NCBI GenBank assembly: GCA_029721435.1
Contig: CM056582.1
Location: forward strand, 36,042,611 to 36,106,610
DNA length: 64,000 nucleotides
From: Gymnothorax reevesii
Taxonomy: Eukaryota > Chordata > Actinopteri > Anguilliformes > Muraenidae
Direction: 5' to 3'
Positions 11,708 to 22,786 of this stretch are shown here, in pieces. The translations under genes and the position numbers were made by a program. Within the stretch, counting starts at the first letter, position 1; each line of letters opens with the position of its first letter. The notes below the pieces were generated by a model. The model did not search any database. It was given only the letters and a program-made list of their open reading frames with translations, and was not told the origin of the DNA.

Positions 11708-12203
11708 ATGTCAGAAGACGAGGCTGAGCGGTATTTTGAGGGGATCCAAAGAAACCCAATGGCTTATGCCTTCGAGCCAGTGAGGAGGAGAGAAAGCATA
11801 GACAATATTTCATCAGAGGAGCAGCCGTCGGTTCCTTCTGGTGTGGAGAGGGTGGGTAACACAACCTGGGGCGCGTTTCCCAAAAGCATAGTTGCTAACT
11901 ATGTGAGCAACTTACATAGTTCCTCCATTCACAGTCAATGGGCCCAACTATGTATGTTAGCATCTGTGATTTCGGGAAACGCACCCCTGGTGTCTGTGTG
12001 GTTGCTGCACTGAAATGCCGACCGCAAGCGAGTCCATCTGCTGTCGGGAGGTGAACGTGGATCACTTGTTCGGGGATATGCAGTGCATAACCCTGTCCCG
12101 CACCTACCAGATGCTCTGCTGTGAGAGGGAGGTATTGGAAATTCCCATGCGCTCCCTCCGTGAAGATCGTGCGGACACTTTGGAGCGGCCCTTAAGGCAG
12201 CAG
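11708..12203 (+). pseudogene. P2X7 ballast-like domain gene, exon split by a MITE
   Basis: From ATG 11708 the frame reads MSEDEAERYFEGIQ and an acidic stretch to NTTW at 11879. After the MITE it resumes as CLCGCCTEMPTASESICCRE and continues to RPLRQQ at 12203, where a GT splice donor follows. The CxCGxC..CC cysteine pattern resembles the zinc-binding ballast region of P2X7 receptors, which is also found in proteins without a channel domain. No channel part is visible. A later exon was not convincingly found. A polyadenylation signal AATAAA occurs near 12627. The MITE shifts the frame, so the gene is dead. Confidence 0.6.
11880..11985. mobile_element. 106-bp MITE (GGYGCGTTTCCC ends), copy 1
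   Basis: Terminal inverted repeats of about 12 bp (GGCGCGTTTCCC / GGGAAACGCACC) are flanked by CCTGG at 11875-11879 and 11986-11990. The interior is nearly palindromic (AGTTGCTAACTATG.. ). It interrupts the ballast-like exon, and removing the element plus one CCTGG restores the reading frame. A second copy lies at 51710-51825. Confidence 0.85.
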
Positions 12204-13541
12204 GTATTTTAACCTTACCTAACGATAGCTACTTAGCATGTAGGCTAAAACGAGGCAGACTAAGGTCTGAAACTTCGGTATGGATGAAAAAGTCTACTTT
12301 CGTTTAGTCACTAATACAAGTAGCTGTTAGGCTGATAAAAGCACTTAATCAGTTTGGAAGTTAGTGCATAAAGTATATAAAGTTGACTTTGACTAGTCCG
12401 GCTAGTCAGCATGCTTATGATATCGTCAATTTGTTAGCTAGCTGTAGCAGGCTGAGAGGGGCACTATTTTGAGTTGCAACTTGCCAGTTAGTTTTAGAGA
12501 AAGGATGTACGCATATTAATACAATGTTTTCTTTTCACAAGAATGTTCCCAGGACAAGCCCTGACTGCTTTCCTTCCTCATGGACCACAGTGAAGCCGTA
12601 TAGTTTTATAAAAATATTTTGGCATAATAAAAGTTTTTACAAATGAAGGTGTTGTGGATATTGTGAAAACCTTTTGCACTTAAGATGCTGAATTTTATTT
12701 TTCTTTGTGCAACATCACTGCCAGACTTTAGTGATAACTGTTATAGTTTGTATGAATCATGCGCAGCTTGCGTTATTGACAGCAAACTGTTAACAGTAAT
12801 GAAAGATATGTGAGGTGTAGCGCACCTTATTAAAGCTGATGGATATTTCGGTCAAAATAAGACCGCTAGCTAACATTAGAACAAAAGGGTGTACCGTAAT
12901 CTTAAATCGACTGACTGAAAATATGTTGGACAGTAGCTATCATTACGATAATGACCTGGTGCAAAAATAATTAAGGCCTGCAGCGAATAGCCGCCTGGTT
13001 CTTTTAAACGCCCGGGGTCCAAGTCGATTTTGCATATTAAATGTCCGGGCGATGAATTGGTGAAATAGGGTAGCTGTGATTTTTTTTTTTCTTTTCTTTA
13101 ATTTAACCACATTATTTGAACGGAGCTCCAATACCAGTTACTGCTATGAGTGGATTATCACTTCCTACTTGAGGGGGAAAAGCCCAAATGAAAATGGACG
13201 GAGACTGTAAGGTGAAGAAAATGTTTGATTTCTACAGAGATGCCGGTAAATATTAGAGTCTCTGTGCTGCCAAGGTAAGAAAGCTGAGCTGTTGAACTTG
13301 TTTATGGTTGTAGAGGGGTGCACATATTGCGATGAACGGATACGGATGTGATGAGATTATTTTGTTGCTAGGTTATTTACGACTAGATTGCTGAGCTTTG
13401 ACTGGAAAGCAGTACCACAGCCCTGATGTTATAAAGACGTTTATATTCTCGAAGATAGTGCTTATTTTATTTTCTGGTCATCTCAACCTTGCAGATCGTA
13501 CCTCTCTCTACTTGGCCAGATGGGCGCGCCGTTGCGCCCTT
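12204..13541. other. Interior of Kolobok-like element without recognisable gene
   Basis: Between the two convergent genes I see only AT-rich, non-coding sequence with short open stretches. No DDE transposase domain is recognisable on either strand. This fits an internally deleted or heavily decayed element. Confidence 0.5.
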
Positions 13542-13911
13542 TCATGACGGAGCACAGCTACTTTTTTTTAGTTGACTGGGTCGGACGGTCTGTACACCCG
13601 ACCTCATAAGAGGAAAAGTCGAACACAGAGGGAGCAGCTTCGGACTTGAGTTTGTTGGATCATCGAACCACCAGGTTGCTGGACTCAAAAAACCTCTCCT
13701 CCACATAGTCCTCTTCAACAAAATGCTCACTACAAACCCTAGCTTCACGGCTAACTGGAGGATTCTCTTGTTTCAGTGCAGCTAGCCAACGACGAAGAAC
13801 CACTTGCCTCAGAAGAGGCAAAGCATGAAAGTGGACAATCTTTCCTTGATTTTTAGCCGTATAAAATTCGTTGCTGCATCCAGGGGCGATGCAAAAGTGA
13901 CCCCCTTGCAT
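13542..13911 (-). pseudogene. THAP-domain protein, broken by one stop
   Basis: From ATG at 13911 the protein shows the C2CH zinc finger of the THAP domain: C7 and C12 (CIAPGC), W42, then C60 and H63 (CSEHF). THAP domains bind DNA in P-type and Kolobok transposases and in some host factors. Codon 84 is TGA. Beyond it the frame continues with AAPSVF, matching the AVPTIF box that closes a THAP domain, so the stop is a late mutation in an otherwise complete domain. No catalytic domain follows. The gene faces the ballast-like gene. Confidence 0.8.
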
Positions 13912-13997
13912 CGTTTTTTAGTTTGAGGTTCCTTATTCTCCATCGAGTCAGTGCTGTCATAAGTTTCTCCAATGCAAGCTAATAAAGGAGTTCCAAG

Positions 13998-14044
13998 CCA
14001 ACCAACCACGTGACGTCATATTCTATGCGCCACAAGATGGCGCC
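13998..14044 (-). promoter_or_regulatory. YY1 + CRE promoter module, right side of Kolobok-like element
   Basis: Mirror image of 11614-11661: a YY1 site AAGATGGCGCC at 14034-14044, a CRE at 14011-14018 and CCAACCAACC in 13998-14008. Spacing between the YY1 site and the CRE is 15-16 bp in both modules. It lies about 90 bp upstream of the THAP start codon. Promoter function is inferred. Confidence 0.6.
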
Positions 14045-14533
14045 ACACTGGTTTGTAAACTGTAATTTAGATAGCTTTTTATTTTAATCCAGGTTCACTG
14101 ACAGTGTGGGAACCCAACTTGTAAAATATGTTAACTGCTTCTGGTGTTTCATGTCCGCTTTAATTACTCTCCTGCTCTTGTTATTCTGTGCACGTAGAAC
14201 TCCTGGACCGGAGCTGTTTAAATGTCATAGGCTGTCTCTGTGATTCCCCTTCGTATTTTGTCTCTCGCCAATTTTCGTGGTAAGGGTTTCCCTCATGTGA
14301 TTCTCCCAATGTAATTAGCCTCATTTCCCACAGCTGATCTCTGTATAGCATGTGACCATACCTGTGTGTATATTAGGAGTCTTTTCACTCACAGCTCTTG
14401 TCAGAACGTTGATCAATATTTCTTTGTGCAGAGCTCCTCGTATGCCTAAGATTATTGTTTTGCTTCAACTGGATAGTCCGACTTTGATTCTTGCCATTGC
14501 CCTTTTTGTACTGTTTTTGCCTTTCTGGATTTT

Positions 14534-15862
14534 GACTTCAACTTCAACTTCAAAGAACTTTATTTATCCGTTAGGAACTTCATTTGTGCAGAGCATCAGT
14601 GCGTGTACAGTTCACATAACCAGGAAACACAACACAATTTACCACAAGCAATCAACAAATAAACAGTGAAATTGGAGAGAAGAAAGAAGAAAGCCTGTCA
14701 GCATGATAAACACGGGTGGGATAAAAACAATTGTTAAAATATAGTCAATCAATCAATAAATAAGTAAATAAATAAAAGCAGCAATCCCTGGTCGGGTTAA
14801 AGGATTCACATGTACACATACTTACACAAGTACACACATACTGTAAGTCAGGCATTCATGAGCCGGATGGATGTGGGCACAAAGCTTGACATGGCTCTCT
14901 TAGTCCTGAATGAGAGTGATCTGTATCTCAGACCTGAGGGTAGCAGACTGTAATGGCTGTGCAGTGTGTGAGTGATGTCTGAGGCTATGTGTGTACCTTT
15001 TAATTTATCCCTTCTGTTGTAAATGTGGATAAGTGGTTCCTGCCCCAGACCAATTATTTTACTGCTCGTCGTTATGATTTTGTTTAGTGGGTTGCGATGG
15101 ATGTTAGATAGTGAACCAAACCAGGCTGATATGTTGAAGGTGATTACGGATTCAATGAAACATTTGTAAAAAGCTATCAGGACTGACTGATGAACCTGGA
15201 GTCTGCGGAGCTTTCTCAAGAAGAAGAGACGCTGCTGACATTTGGAGAAGATGGTTTCAGTGTTTGATTGGAAAGTGAGTCTGTGATCAATTATTGTCCC
15301 AAGGTATCTGTATGACTCAACCCTCTCTACCAGCTGGTTGTTGAGTGACAGAGTGGAGATGATGGTGGGGTTCTTGCGGAAGTCGACAACCACTTCCTTA
15401 GTTTTTGAAGGGTTGAGATCGAGGCAGTTCCTCCTGCACCACTCTGCAAAAATATCCATCTCAGACTGTAGCAGTCCTGGCGTGTTTGTAGTGTCCATGA
15501 TCACAGTGTCATCAGAGTATTTAATATATGTTATACCTGGATTAGTGCTCCTGCAGTCATCGGTGTACAGAGTGTACAAAACAGGTGAGATTACAGAGCC
15601 CTGTGGGGCTCCCGTGGAAACCGACCTGGATGAGCTGAGGTGACCATTGACTCTGACCCTCTGTTGCCTGTCAGTCAGGAAGGAGAGGATCCAGAGGATC
15701 AGGTGCGTATTGACATCCATCTGAAGTAGCTTATGTCCCATCAGGTGAGGTTGCACAGTGTTAAAGGCGCTCGAGAAGTCCACAAACACCAGTCTGATGA
15801 ATGACTTGGGCTTCTCGAGATGAGTGTAAGCACTATGGAGCAGCGTCAGCACAGCGTCATCC
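14534..15862 (-). mobile_element. 5'-truncated LINE of the CR1/L2/Rex1 group
   Basis: On the minus strand this is an ORF2 3' half, a 3'UTR and a short repeated tail (ACTTCA units at about 14531-14549). It is inserted in LTR-C, whose sequence resumes on both sides. The 5' end is cut inside the reverse transcriptase domain near 15862, typical of incomplete target-primed reverse transcription. Confidence 0.85.
14848..15852 (-). CDS. LINE ORF2 reverse transcriptase, C-terminal 334 residues, open
   Basis: An uninterrupted frame begins within the RT domain. Motif A is VFVDFSSAFNTVQP, motif B GAPQGSVISPVLY and motif C YSDDTVIM, so both catalytic Asp of the YxDD box remain. A C-terminal region with LPSGLRYRSLSFRTKR follows and ends at a natural stop. 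The open frame suggests a fairly young insertion compared with its surroundings. The fragment lacks the endonuclease and cannot act on its own. Rex1 versus another CR1-group family cannot be settled by eye. Confidence 0.85.
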   Translation of the reverse strand: MLTLLHSAYTHLEKPKSFIRLVFVDFSSAFNTVQPHLMGHKLLQMDVNTHLILWILSFLTDRQQRVRVNGHLSSSRSVSTGAPQGSVISPVLYTLYTDDCRSTNPGITYIKYSDDTVIMDTTNTPGLLQSEMDIFAEWCRRNCLDLNPSKTKEVVVDFRKNPTIISTLSLNNQLVERVESYRYLGTIIDHRLTFQSNTETIFSKCQQRLFFLRKLRRLQVHQSVLIAFYKCFIESVITFNISAWFGSLSNIHRNPLNKIITTSSKIIGLGQEPLIHIYNRRDKLKGTHIASDITHTLHSHYSLLPSGLRYRSLSFRTKRAMSSFVPTSIRLMNA

Positions 15863-16370
15863 TATTTTTGTATGACCACGAGTTCTGTGTTTGGATGCCC
15901 TGTGTATGACCATTGGCTTTGCCCATCGACTACGACTTTTTGCCTATCGTTTTTGTACCTCTGCCCATCTGTCTTACTGGTTCTGACCCCTGCCTGTCTA
16001 GCCGATACTGTTTTTGGATTTTGTATTGTGGCTTGGCAATTCCTGTGTATTTTGGCTTTGACCTGGACTCCATTAAAGGCATACATATTTTGGATTTCCT
16101 CCTCTTGCGTGTGGTTCCTGAACGCACCGTCACACAATGTGCAATCCTTACCCACTATATCTGTGTTATCTATTAGTAATTTCCTGGGCATTGTGTACAT
16201 GCATATAGCACGTTGCCTTATCAAGATGCATTCTGCTCTTTGTCGTTATGCAGTACATTCTTTTCGCACTTCTGCCTCTGCACTGTTGAACATAAACCAA
16301 TATAGTTTCAGTCTAATTGTATAAACTTGTCCTTGTCGGATGCATTTTTTGTTTTGTATTTTGTGTTTAT

Positions 16371-16832
16371 TATCCCACCGGTATGGAATACCATGAGATA
16401 TAGTCATCGCCCCGTTCGTCCGTCCGTCCATCCGTAATCATTCTCATTTCCGGAGCAGAACTCAAAAACTATGCCACTTAGACACCTCAAATTTGGTATG
16501 GAGCTTACCCTTATGGTGTAGTTGTGCCATTTGAGGGTTTCAGTTCCATGCTACCCATAATTTTGGAAATTTTCAGCAAAAACAGCCATAAAATTGGCCT
16601 TTGTCTCCTTTCCGGGACAGAACTCAAAAACTATGCCACTTACAAACTTCAAATTTGGTATGGAAGTTACCCTTATGGTGTAGTTGTGCCTTTTGGGGGT
16701 TTCAGTTCCATTCTGCCCAAAATCTTTGATTTCTATACCAAAAACAGCCCCAAAATTGGACGTTGTCCCTTCTCTACAGCAGAATTCAAAAACTCTGCCA
16801 GAAATCACGAATTATGCGGAACCGGTGGGATA
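16371..16832. repeat. Short TIR element with tandem units of about 163 bp
   Basis: The ends are TATCCCACCGGT (16371-16382) and its inverse ACCGGTGGGATA (16821-16832). Near the left end is a CCGTCCGTCC run. The interior repeats ACTCAAAAACTATGCCACTTA..GTGTAGTTGTGCC about 2.3 times with a period of about 163 bp. No transposase gene is present. The stretch 16833-17037 holds nothing I recognise. Confidence 0.75.
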
Positions 16833-17037
16833 TGTCATCTTCTGATGACTCTTGTACATCAACCTGCCAAGGGACTACGGTCCCTTGTGTAATGTGTAAT
16901 GTTCATTAATATGCACTGTCCCTTTGTAAATAAATATATATTATATATAATCTTTTCATGTAGAACCAGTCAGTGGATTTTAGCATTATTGGAGTCTAAA
17001 TGCATTTACATACAACTCCAATGTTAGGACAAAGTGT

Positions 17038-17958
17038 TAACTCTTAACTATCGTTTCGAGATATTTGGCTTCATAAAAAATAAATGCCCGATAACTGTTG
17101 CTTGCCGTTGCAGCAGTAGACTACCAAATCAATGCTTGTGATAAGGCACACTGTGCAGTGTGTGGCCGTTAAACACGTGTAATCCTGGGATTCATCACTT
17201 GTTATTAGTGTCATTATGATCGGAAATTATCGTATATTTGACCATATAAATCCCAATTTCATACTCTTGATACTTTTTCATCAACACCCATTAGAGTGAC
17301 TGCTTGTGATTTGACTAGTTCCGCAAACGCCGTTTTGTAGGTTTTCAATCTTGTAATTTCTGAGACATGTTTATTCTTGTTTATTTTTTCTGAAAGAATT
17401 TTATGAAAATTTATTGTAGTCAGTGTGAAATAAACCATTTTTCCCCCGCCATAACTGTTTTTCTGTGGCTCAACAGGCTGATCATGACTCATGTCCTGAG
17501 TTAATCTGATCTTGTAGTCTCATCCTGATAATTTTAATTTATACTTGGCTTTTACTAGGCCTACTTGAATTGGAAAGAGTAGAAAGAATCATCCGTAGTC
17601 GCTGATAGCAGTTGAATATCGATGGATGTACAAATCATCACTGAGGCCAGCACACGTGGATTCCAGCTAACTCAATGTCGACACACGGAACAGTTAAATA
17701 AATAAATTTATCCAAGCCATAAATTTGACCAATTATTGTGATATCCCCTATAGAGTAATGCTGGCCAAAATTGGTGGAAAATAAATGTGTCTGTTTTGTT
17801 GTGGGCAGGGGCACGCAATAATGCCAATAAACAAAGAAAATCAAACGTGTGGCCTGACTAAGGGCGCTGTTTGCGAAACTGGAAATTCTTTGTGGAACCA
17901 GTCAAAGGACGTGCCACTGAAAAATGACTGTGCAAGGCTTCATTCCTAATGACTGAAG
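17038..17958 (+). repeat. Repeat R1, copy a (about 0.9 kb)
   Basis: Matches 52449-53337 along its length in the same orientation, from CTTAACTATCGTTTCGAGATA to AATGACTGAAGAA. Differences are mostly substitutions and short indels. No coding sequence or terminal repeat was recognised, so the class is unknown. It is probably a non-autonomous mobile element. Confidence 0.8.
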
Positions 17959-18160
17959 AATACTAACTGAAACTAACTAACTTGCAACAGAAAAAATGAA
18001 ATATTACGGCACTTGAGTGTGAAATAGGCCTAATAGTACATAAAAGCATGCATTATCTTTGAACATAAAATGCAGAAATGATACTTGACAAACAAAATCC
18101 ACACCAAAAATAGCATGATATTTAATACACCAATTGCGTATTATACCACACTAAAGTTTT

Positions 18161-19764
18161 AAACCCAAAACCCAAAACCAGTGAAGTTGGCACGTTGTGT
18201 AAATCGTAAATAAATACAGAATGCAATGATTTGCAAATCCTTTTCAACCTATATTCAATTGAATACACTGCAAAGACAAGTAACTTAATGTTCGAACAGG
18301 TAAACTTTGTAATTTTTTGCAAATATTAGCTCATTTGGAATTTGATGCCTGCAACATGTTTCAAAAAAGCTGGCACAAGTGGCAAAAAAGACTGAGAGAG
18401 TTGAGGAATGCTCATCAAACACTTATTTGGAACATCCAACAGGTGAACGGGCTAATTGGGAACAGGTGGGTGCCATGATTGGGTATGAAAGCAGCTTCCC
18501 TAAAATGCTCAGTCATTCACAAACAAGGATGGGGCGAGGGTCACCACTTAGTGAACAAATGCGTGAGCTGATTGTCGAACAGTTTAAAAACAACATTCCT
18601 CAATGAGCTATTGCAAGAAATTTAGGGATTTCATCCTCTACGGTCCGTAATATCGTCAAAAGGTTCAGAGAATCTGGAGAAATCACTGCACGTAAGCGAC
18701 AAGGCCAAAAACCAACATTGAATGCCCATGACCTTCGATCTCTCAGGCAGTACTGCATCAAAAACCGAAATCAGTGTGTAAAGGACATCACTACATGGGC
18801 TCAGGAACACTTCAGAAAACCACTGTCATTAACTACAGTTTGTCGCTACATCTGCAAGTGCAAGTTAAAACTCTACAATGCAAAGCGAAGCCATTTATCA
18901 ACAGCGCTCAGAAACGCCGCCGGCTTCGCTGGGCCCAAGCTCATCTAAGATGGACTGATGCAAAATGGAAAAGTGTTCTGTGGTCTGAGGAGTCCACATT
19001 TGAAATTGTTTTTGGAAACTGTGGACGTCGTGTCCTCCAGACCAAAGAGGAAAAGAACCATCCGGACTGTTATAGGCGCAAAGTTCAAAAGCCAGCATCT
19101 GTGATGGTATGGGGGTGTATTAGTGCCCAAGGCATGGGCAACTTACACATTTGTGAAGGCACCATTAATGCTGAAAGGTACATACAGGTTTCGGAGCAAC
19201 ATATGTTGCCACCCAAGCAACGTCTTTTTCATGGACGCCCCTGCTTATTTCAGCAAGACAATGCCAAGCCACATTCTGCACGTGTTACAACAGCATGGTT
19301 CCGTAGTGCGGGTACTAGACTGGCCTGCCTCTAGTCCAGACCTGTCTCCCATTGAAAATGTGTGGCGCATTGTGAAGCGTAAAATACGACAACGGAGAAC
19401 CCGGACTGTTGAACAACTTAAGCTGTACATCAAGCAAGAATGGGAAAGAGCTCCACCTGATAAGCTTCAAAAATTGGTCTCCTCAGTTCCCAAACGTTTA
19501 CTGAGTGTCGTTAAAAGGAAAGGCGATGTAACACAGTGGTAAAAAGGCCCCTGTGCCAACTTTTTTGAAAATGTGTTGCTGCCTTGAAATTCTAAGTTAA
19601 TGATTATTTGTACAAAAAAAAATGTTTCTCAGTTTGAACATTAAACATCTTGTCTTTGCAGTGTATTCAATTGAATGTAAGTTGAAAAGGATTTGCAAAT
19701 CATTGTATTCTGTTTTTATCTACAGTTTACATAACGTGCCAACTTCACTGGTTTTGGGTTTTGT
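18161..19764 (+). mobile_element. Tc1/mariner element, family Tc1-A, copy 2 (both ends present)
   Basis: Terminal inverted repeats of about 215 bp: the left begins near 18161 with CCCAAAACCAGTGAAGTTGG and the right ends CTTCACTGGTTTTGGGTTTTG at 19763, followed by TA (19764-19765). The transposase region between them is complete in length but broken. This is the only Tc1-A copy here with both ends. Confidence 0.92.
18379..19541 (+). pseudogene. Tc1-A transposase, full length but broken
   Basis: HTH DNA-binding region first, then the catalytic domain. The breaks are: TGA at 18604-18606 where the other copies have CGA; a 1-bp loss near 18888 in the NAKRK region; and an 8-bp loss near 19306 compared with the copy at 46199-47402. 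The first catalytic box reads WSEEST where the sister copy reads WSDEST. QQDNAKPH and SPDLSPIENVW carry the second and third acidic residues. Confidence 0.9.
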
Positions 19765-19765
19765 A

Positions 19766-20575
19766 GTAGCACAGGTTGAGCAAACTGTATCATGAAATAT
19801 AAAAAGGTTTGCAGAAAAAAAAAGTTTTTCCGGCAACATCACCCCTGCCAATGCAAATAAATATTTTATATAGGCTAACGTTACTTTTACATTCATATAT
19901 GGAATTAAATCCCAACGAGCTGTGCCATTATGTACATGCACGGACTACTGTCAAAACGACCGGCCCAACCGCCCTGGTGGCTCAGTTATGATTAAACAAA
20001 CACCTGGCCCTGTGCGCGGTAGGCGGCGGGTGGTCGTCTTTCATCTTCATGCGCGTCAATACGCCGGTCCTACTGCACAGCTCACGACGAGATTTCCCGG
20101 TCCTACTGAGAGCCGAACGCCCTCTTACTGGCGGATTAACAACTTTTTCTTTGGTTTTAACGGCGACTGTACTGTACCACAATCCCACCCACCCCCTTTA
20201 TTCTGCTTTTCGGATGCTGCCATCAGGGTGTAGACAGACAGACCCACTGGCCAGGAAAAAGGGCCACAAAATGTCCTTTATCCCGTTAGCTGTGGCCTGC
20301 TCTCAACAAGGAACTGTTTAAATAGGTTCTGCGGACCTGCCCCCAGCACACAGAAATGCCTTTTACTTTTTGCATTTATTATCATTATTTTTGCCCAACT
20401 GCATTAATCCCCTCTTCATTTTTTAGGTGACTGTTATCTGCTCATTAAGCACTATATTTTAGAACATAATTGGACTTCAGTGGGATGTGCTGCGTCACTG
20501 TTATATTATTTGTCTTATTAATTTATTTATTGTGATGTTTTAAAATGTCTTGTGTTATATGTTGTCTTGCTGTCT
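19766..20575. other. Unassigned stretch
   Basis: Partly GC-richer (about 19990-20280) with several CpGs, but I see no exon, promoter set or repeat end that I can name. Confidence 0.45.
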
Positions 20576-21040
20576 TCATGCCAGAGTCAAAGACAGATTT
20601 CCATTTTTATGCATTTTACATGGACGATAAAGTAGTCTGTTTTGAACTGTACGCTGATAACGGGAGTGGTGGTCTTTCTCCTCTTTGGCCCAGAGGACAC
20701 GACGCACATGATTTCCAACAAGAATGTCAAATTTGGACTTGTCTGACCACAGGACACTTTGCCACTTTGCTACAGTCCATTTTAAATGAGCCTTGGCCAA
20801 CAGAACATGGCGGGGCTTCTGGATCATGCTCAACAATGGCTTCCTTTTTTGCAATATATTTTTAGGTGGCATCTGATGATGACACGACGGACTGTGTTTA
20901 CAGACAGTGGTTTCTTGAAGTAATCCTGAGCTCATTTAGTAATGTCAATAAAAGAATCATGCCAGTGAGTGATTGAGTGGCGTCAGAGGGCCTGAAGATC
21001 ATGGCCATCCAGTAAAGGCCAAAAAACAGTAAAAACAGTG
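20576..21040 (-). mobile_element. Tc1-B transposase fragment
   Basis: On the minus strand this resembles the central transposase of the Tc1-B copy at 1252-2085: [34 protein letters not shown], then KEEKDHH. The first catalytic region is present with WSDKS. Neither terminal repeat is seen and frames shift, so it is a dead internal fragment. Confidence 0.8.
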
Positions 21041-22195
21041 AGGTTACACTTACACGCCCCTCTGAGAACCATACCCCAGGACCCAGGTTACACTTACACA
21101 CACCCCTGTGGAAGAACAGGCTGCACTAGCAGTGATTATTATTGTGGTTGGTTGCGATTGGAGGGGGTGGATGGATTACTGATGGCTGCCTGCCCATTGT
21201 TATACCTCCACTTCTGACTGAATAAATTCTCACGGTTGCCACGGTTACACACCACTCTGGATCTTGTTAATCTTGTTTGTTTGCGTCTATTAATCCTGCT
21301 CAGTTGTCGTCATGCAGGGTCCCTTTCATGGGTGGACTGACAGCCGCCGCGAGAGACAGCCATTAGAAGGTAAATTAAACTGTAAATAATCAATGAGCCT
21401 CGATTCCCTCCAGTGCTACAGAGGTGCATTGTGGGTAATTTGGTCTGAAAAGGGATTCATCACTTCTTCCTTCCATATGTGCCTGCCTTTTCTTCTCATT
21501 CCTCCTTACTGTTGCTGCCTGAGTTCTACTTTCTGCATTTCTGACATCCCCAGCTTTTCTGTCCTCCATTACATTTCCGACCTGCTCTTTCCACAGTCAT
21601 GCCCATGCCCAGTGCTGTAAGTGACTTGGAAGAGGCCAACACTTACGAATGTACCTCCTGTTGCAAGCTGCAATTGAGCTGAAATCTACAAATTCAGCTT
21701 ACATTTGCAAGCATCATGCCTAGCAGTTTGATATGTACTCCCTGGATATTTTATTAGACCTGTCAAATAGTGGGTAGAACCTTATTTACCCTGCAGCACA
21801 TGCTGGAGACACGTTTGGGCTGTGCTGATTGGATTGCATTGCACAGGTTTCAGCCACTCACTAACACTCCAAAGCTCCCATTCTACTTCATCCCAAAGCT
21901 GCTCTTTGGGACAGAATTCTGGCTGTAGTGAACTGCAGTCATCCTTAGGAATGTGGAATGATTAGGTGTGCATGGGGTGTGATGAAACTGCCATATGAGC
22001 AAAATATTTGGTTGTTCGATAAAACTAACCAATACCATGCATGATCGATGATCCTGTCCCTCGAGATAGGGGCTGTATGCCAATGAATTGAATTTTATCC
22101 CACTTCAGACAAGAATTCCTGGATGGCATTAGTCGAAAGCTGATGGGATTCTGCTGTCTGCCATGTTCTGCCCTGCCTTGCCATGCCTTGTATTC
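21041..22195. other. Unassigned stretch
   Basis: No gene recognised. CACTTACACxCxCCCCTxTG occurs twice at about 21047 and 21090 as a short direct repeat. The rest has no clear repeat structure visible by eye. Confidence 0.4.
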
Positions 22196-22786
22196 CGATA
22201 ATGTCCCGAACGCCGTTCGGGGATATAATGTTTTTGGTCCGGCCGGCTGCCGCGGCGCCCTACGTGTAAACGCGATAACTTCAGTAATTTTTCAATTAGA
22301 AATTAAAATTTTTGCATATAAGTATCATAAAGAGGAAGAACTGATTCGATTTTGGAAAATTTAGGATTTCAAAATTGGCCACCAGGGGCCAAAAACGGAA
22401 AAAATCACATCTCTGGAAATACTTGTCTGATTGACCTCAAATCAAGTGCAAATGAAAAGTCATGACCTGAGGATGTGTCCCACGATGACATTATACCTGC
22501 TTGGTTCAAAATTTTGAGACAAGGTCGAGCTTTGTCACATAAAATTCACTATATTTGCCTTTAGAACTATTTGTCCAATTGACATGAAACTATGTGCAAC
22601 TGCAAAGTCATGACCTCACAACATGTCAAATGATGACATCACACCTGTATGGTTCAATATTTTGCCACCAGGTGGCGCTTTGTGATGGAAAATGACCATT
22701 TGGGCCATATCTTCAGAACCATTTGTCCGATTGACCTGAAATTAAGTTCAAATGTCATGACCTGAGGGGCTTCATATTGTATTGGG
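22196..22786. repeat. Element with CCGAACGCCGTTCGG head and about 150-bp tandem units
   Basis: The left part holds a palindrome CCGAACGCCGTTCGG and a CG-rich patch. About three imperfect units follow, built on TTGTCCGATTGACCTGAAAT, AAAGTCATGACCT and CCACCAGGTGGCG. The right end is cut by the LTR at 22787. Its layout resembles the elements at 16371, 26102 and 43525. Confidence 0.6.

Larger units (their letters stand above)
11464..14159. mobile_element. TTAA-flanked DNA transposon with THAP gene (Kolobok-like)
   Basis: Perfect 15-bp terminal inverted repeats AGCGGACATGAAACA (11464-11478 and 14145-14159) are flanked on both sides by TTAA (11460-11463 and 14160-14163). A TTAA target together with a THAP zinc finger is the known combination of the Kolobok superfamily; piggyBac also uses TTAA but has no THAP domain. 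Inside are two convergent broken genes, ballast-like on the plus strand and THAP on the minus strand. I see no DDE catalytic domain, so this copy is non-autonomous. Confidence 0.75.
10958..16134 (+). repeat. LTR (family LTR-C), split by two insertions
   Basis: The LTR starts TGTGTCATGG at 10958 and ends CGTCACA at 16134. Its three pieces are 10958-11463, 14160-14533 and 15863-16134. They line up in order with LTRs of the Gypsy-2 type (for example the block CTCCTGGACCGGAGCTGTT near 14199 against the reverse complement of the 3949-5095 LTR). The first gap is a TTAA-flanked transposon and the second a truncated LINE. I found no clear 5-bp target duplication. Confidence 0.65.

Noticed and set aside
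11464..14159. Kolobok-like element as a piggyBac
   Set aside because: TTAA is shared, but the TIR does not begin CCC, and a THAP domain is present, which piggyBac lacks.
15338..15643. Plus-strand open frame inside the LINE
   Set aside because: Shadow of the minus-strand reverse transcriptase.
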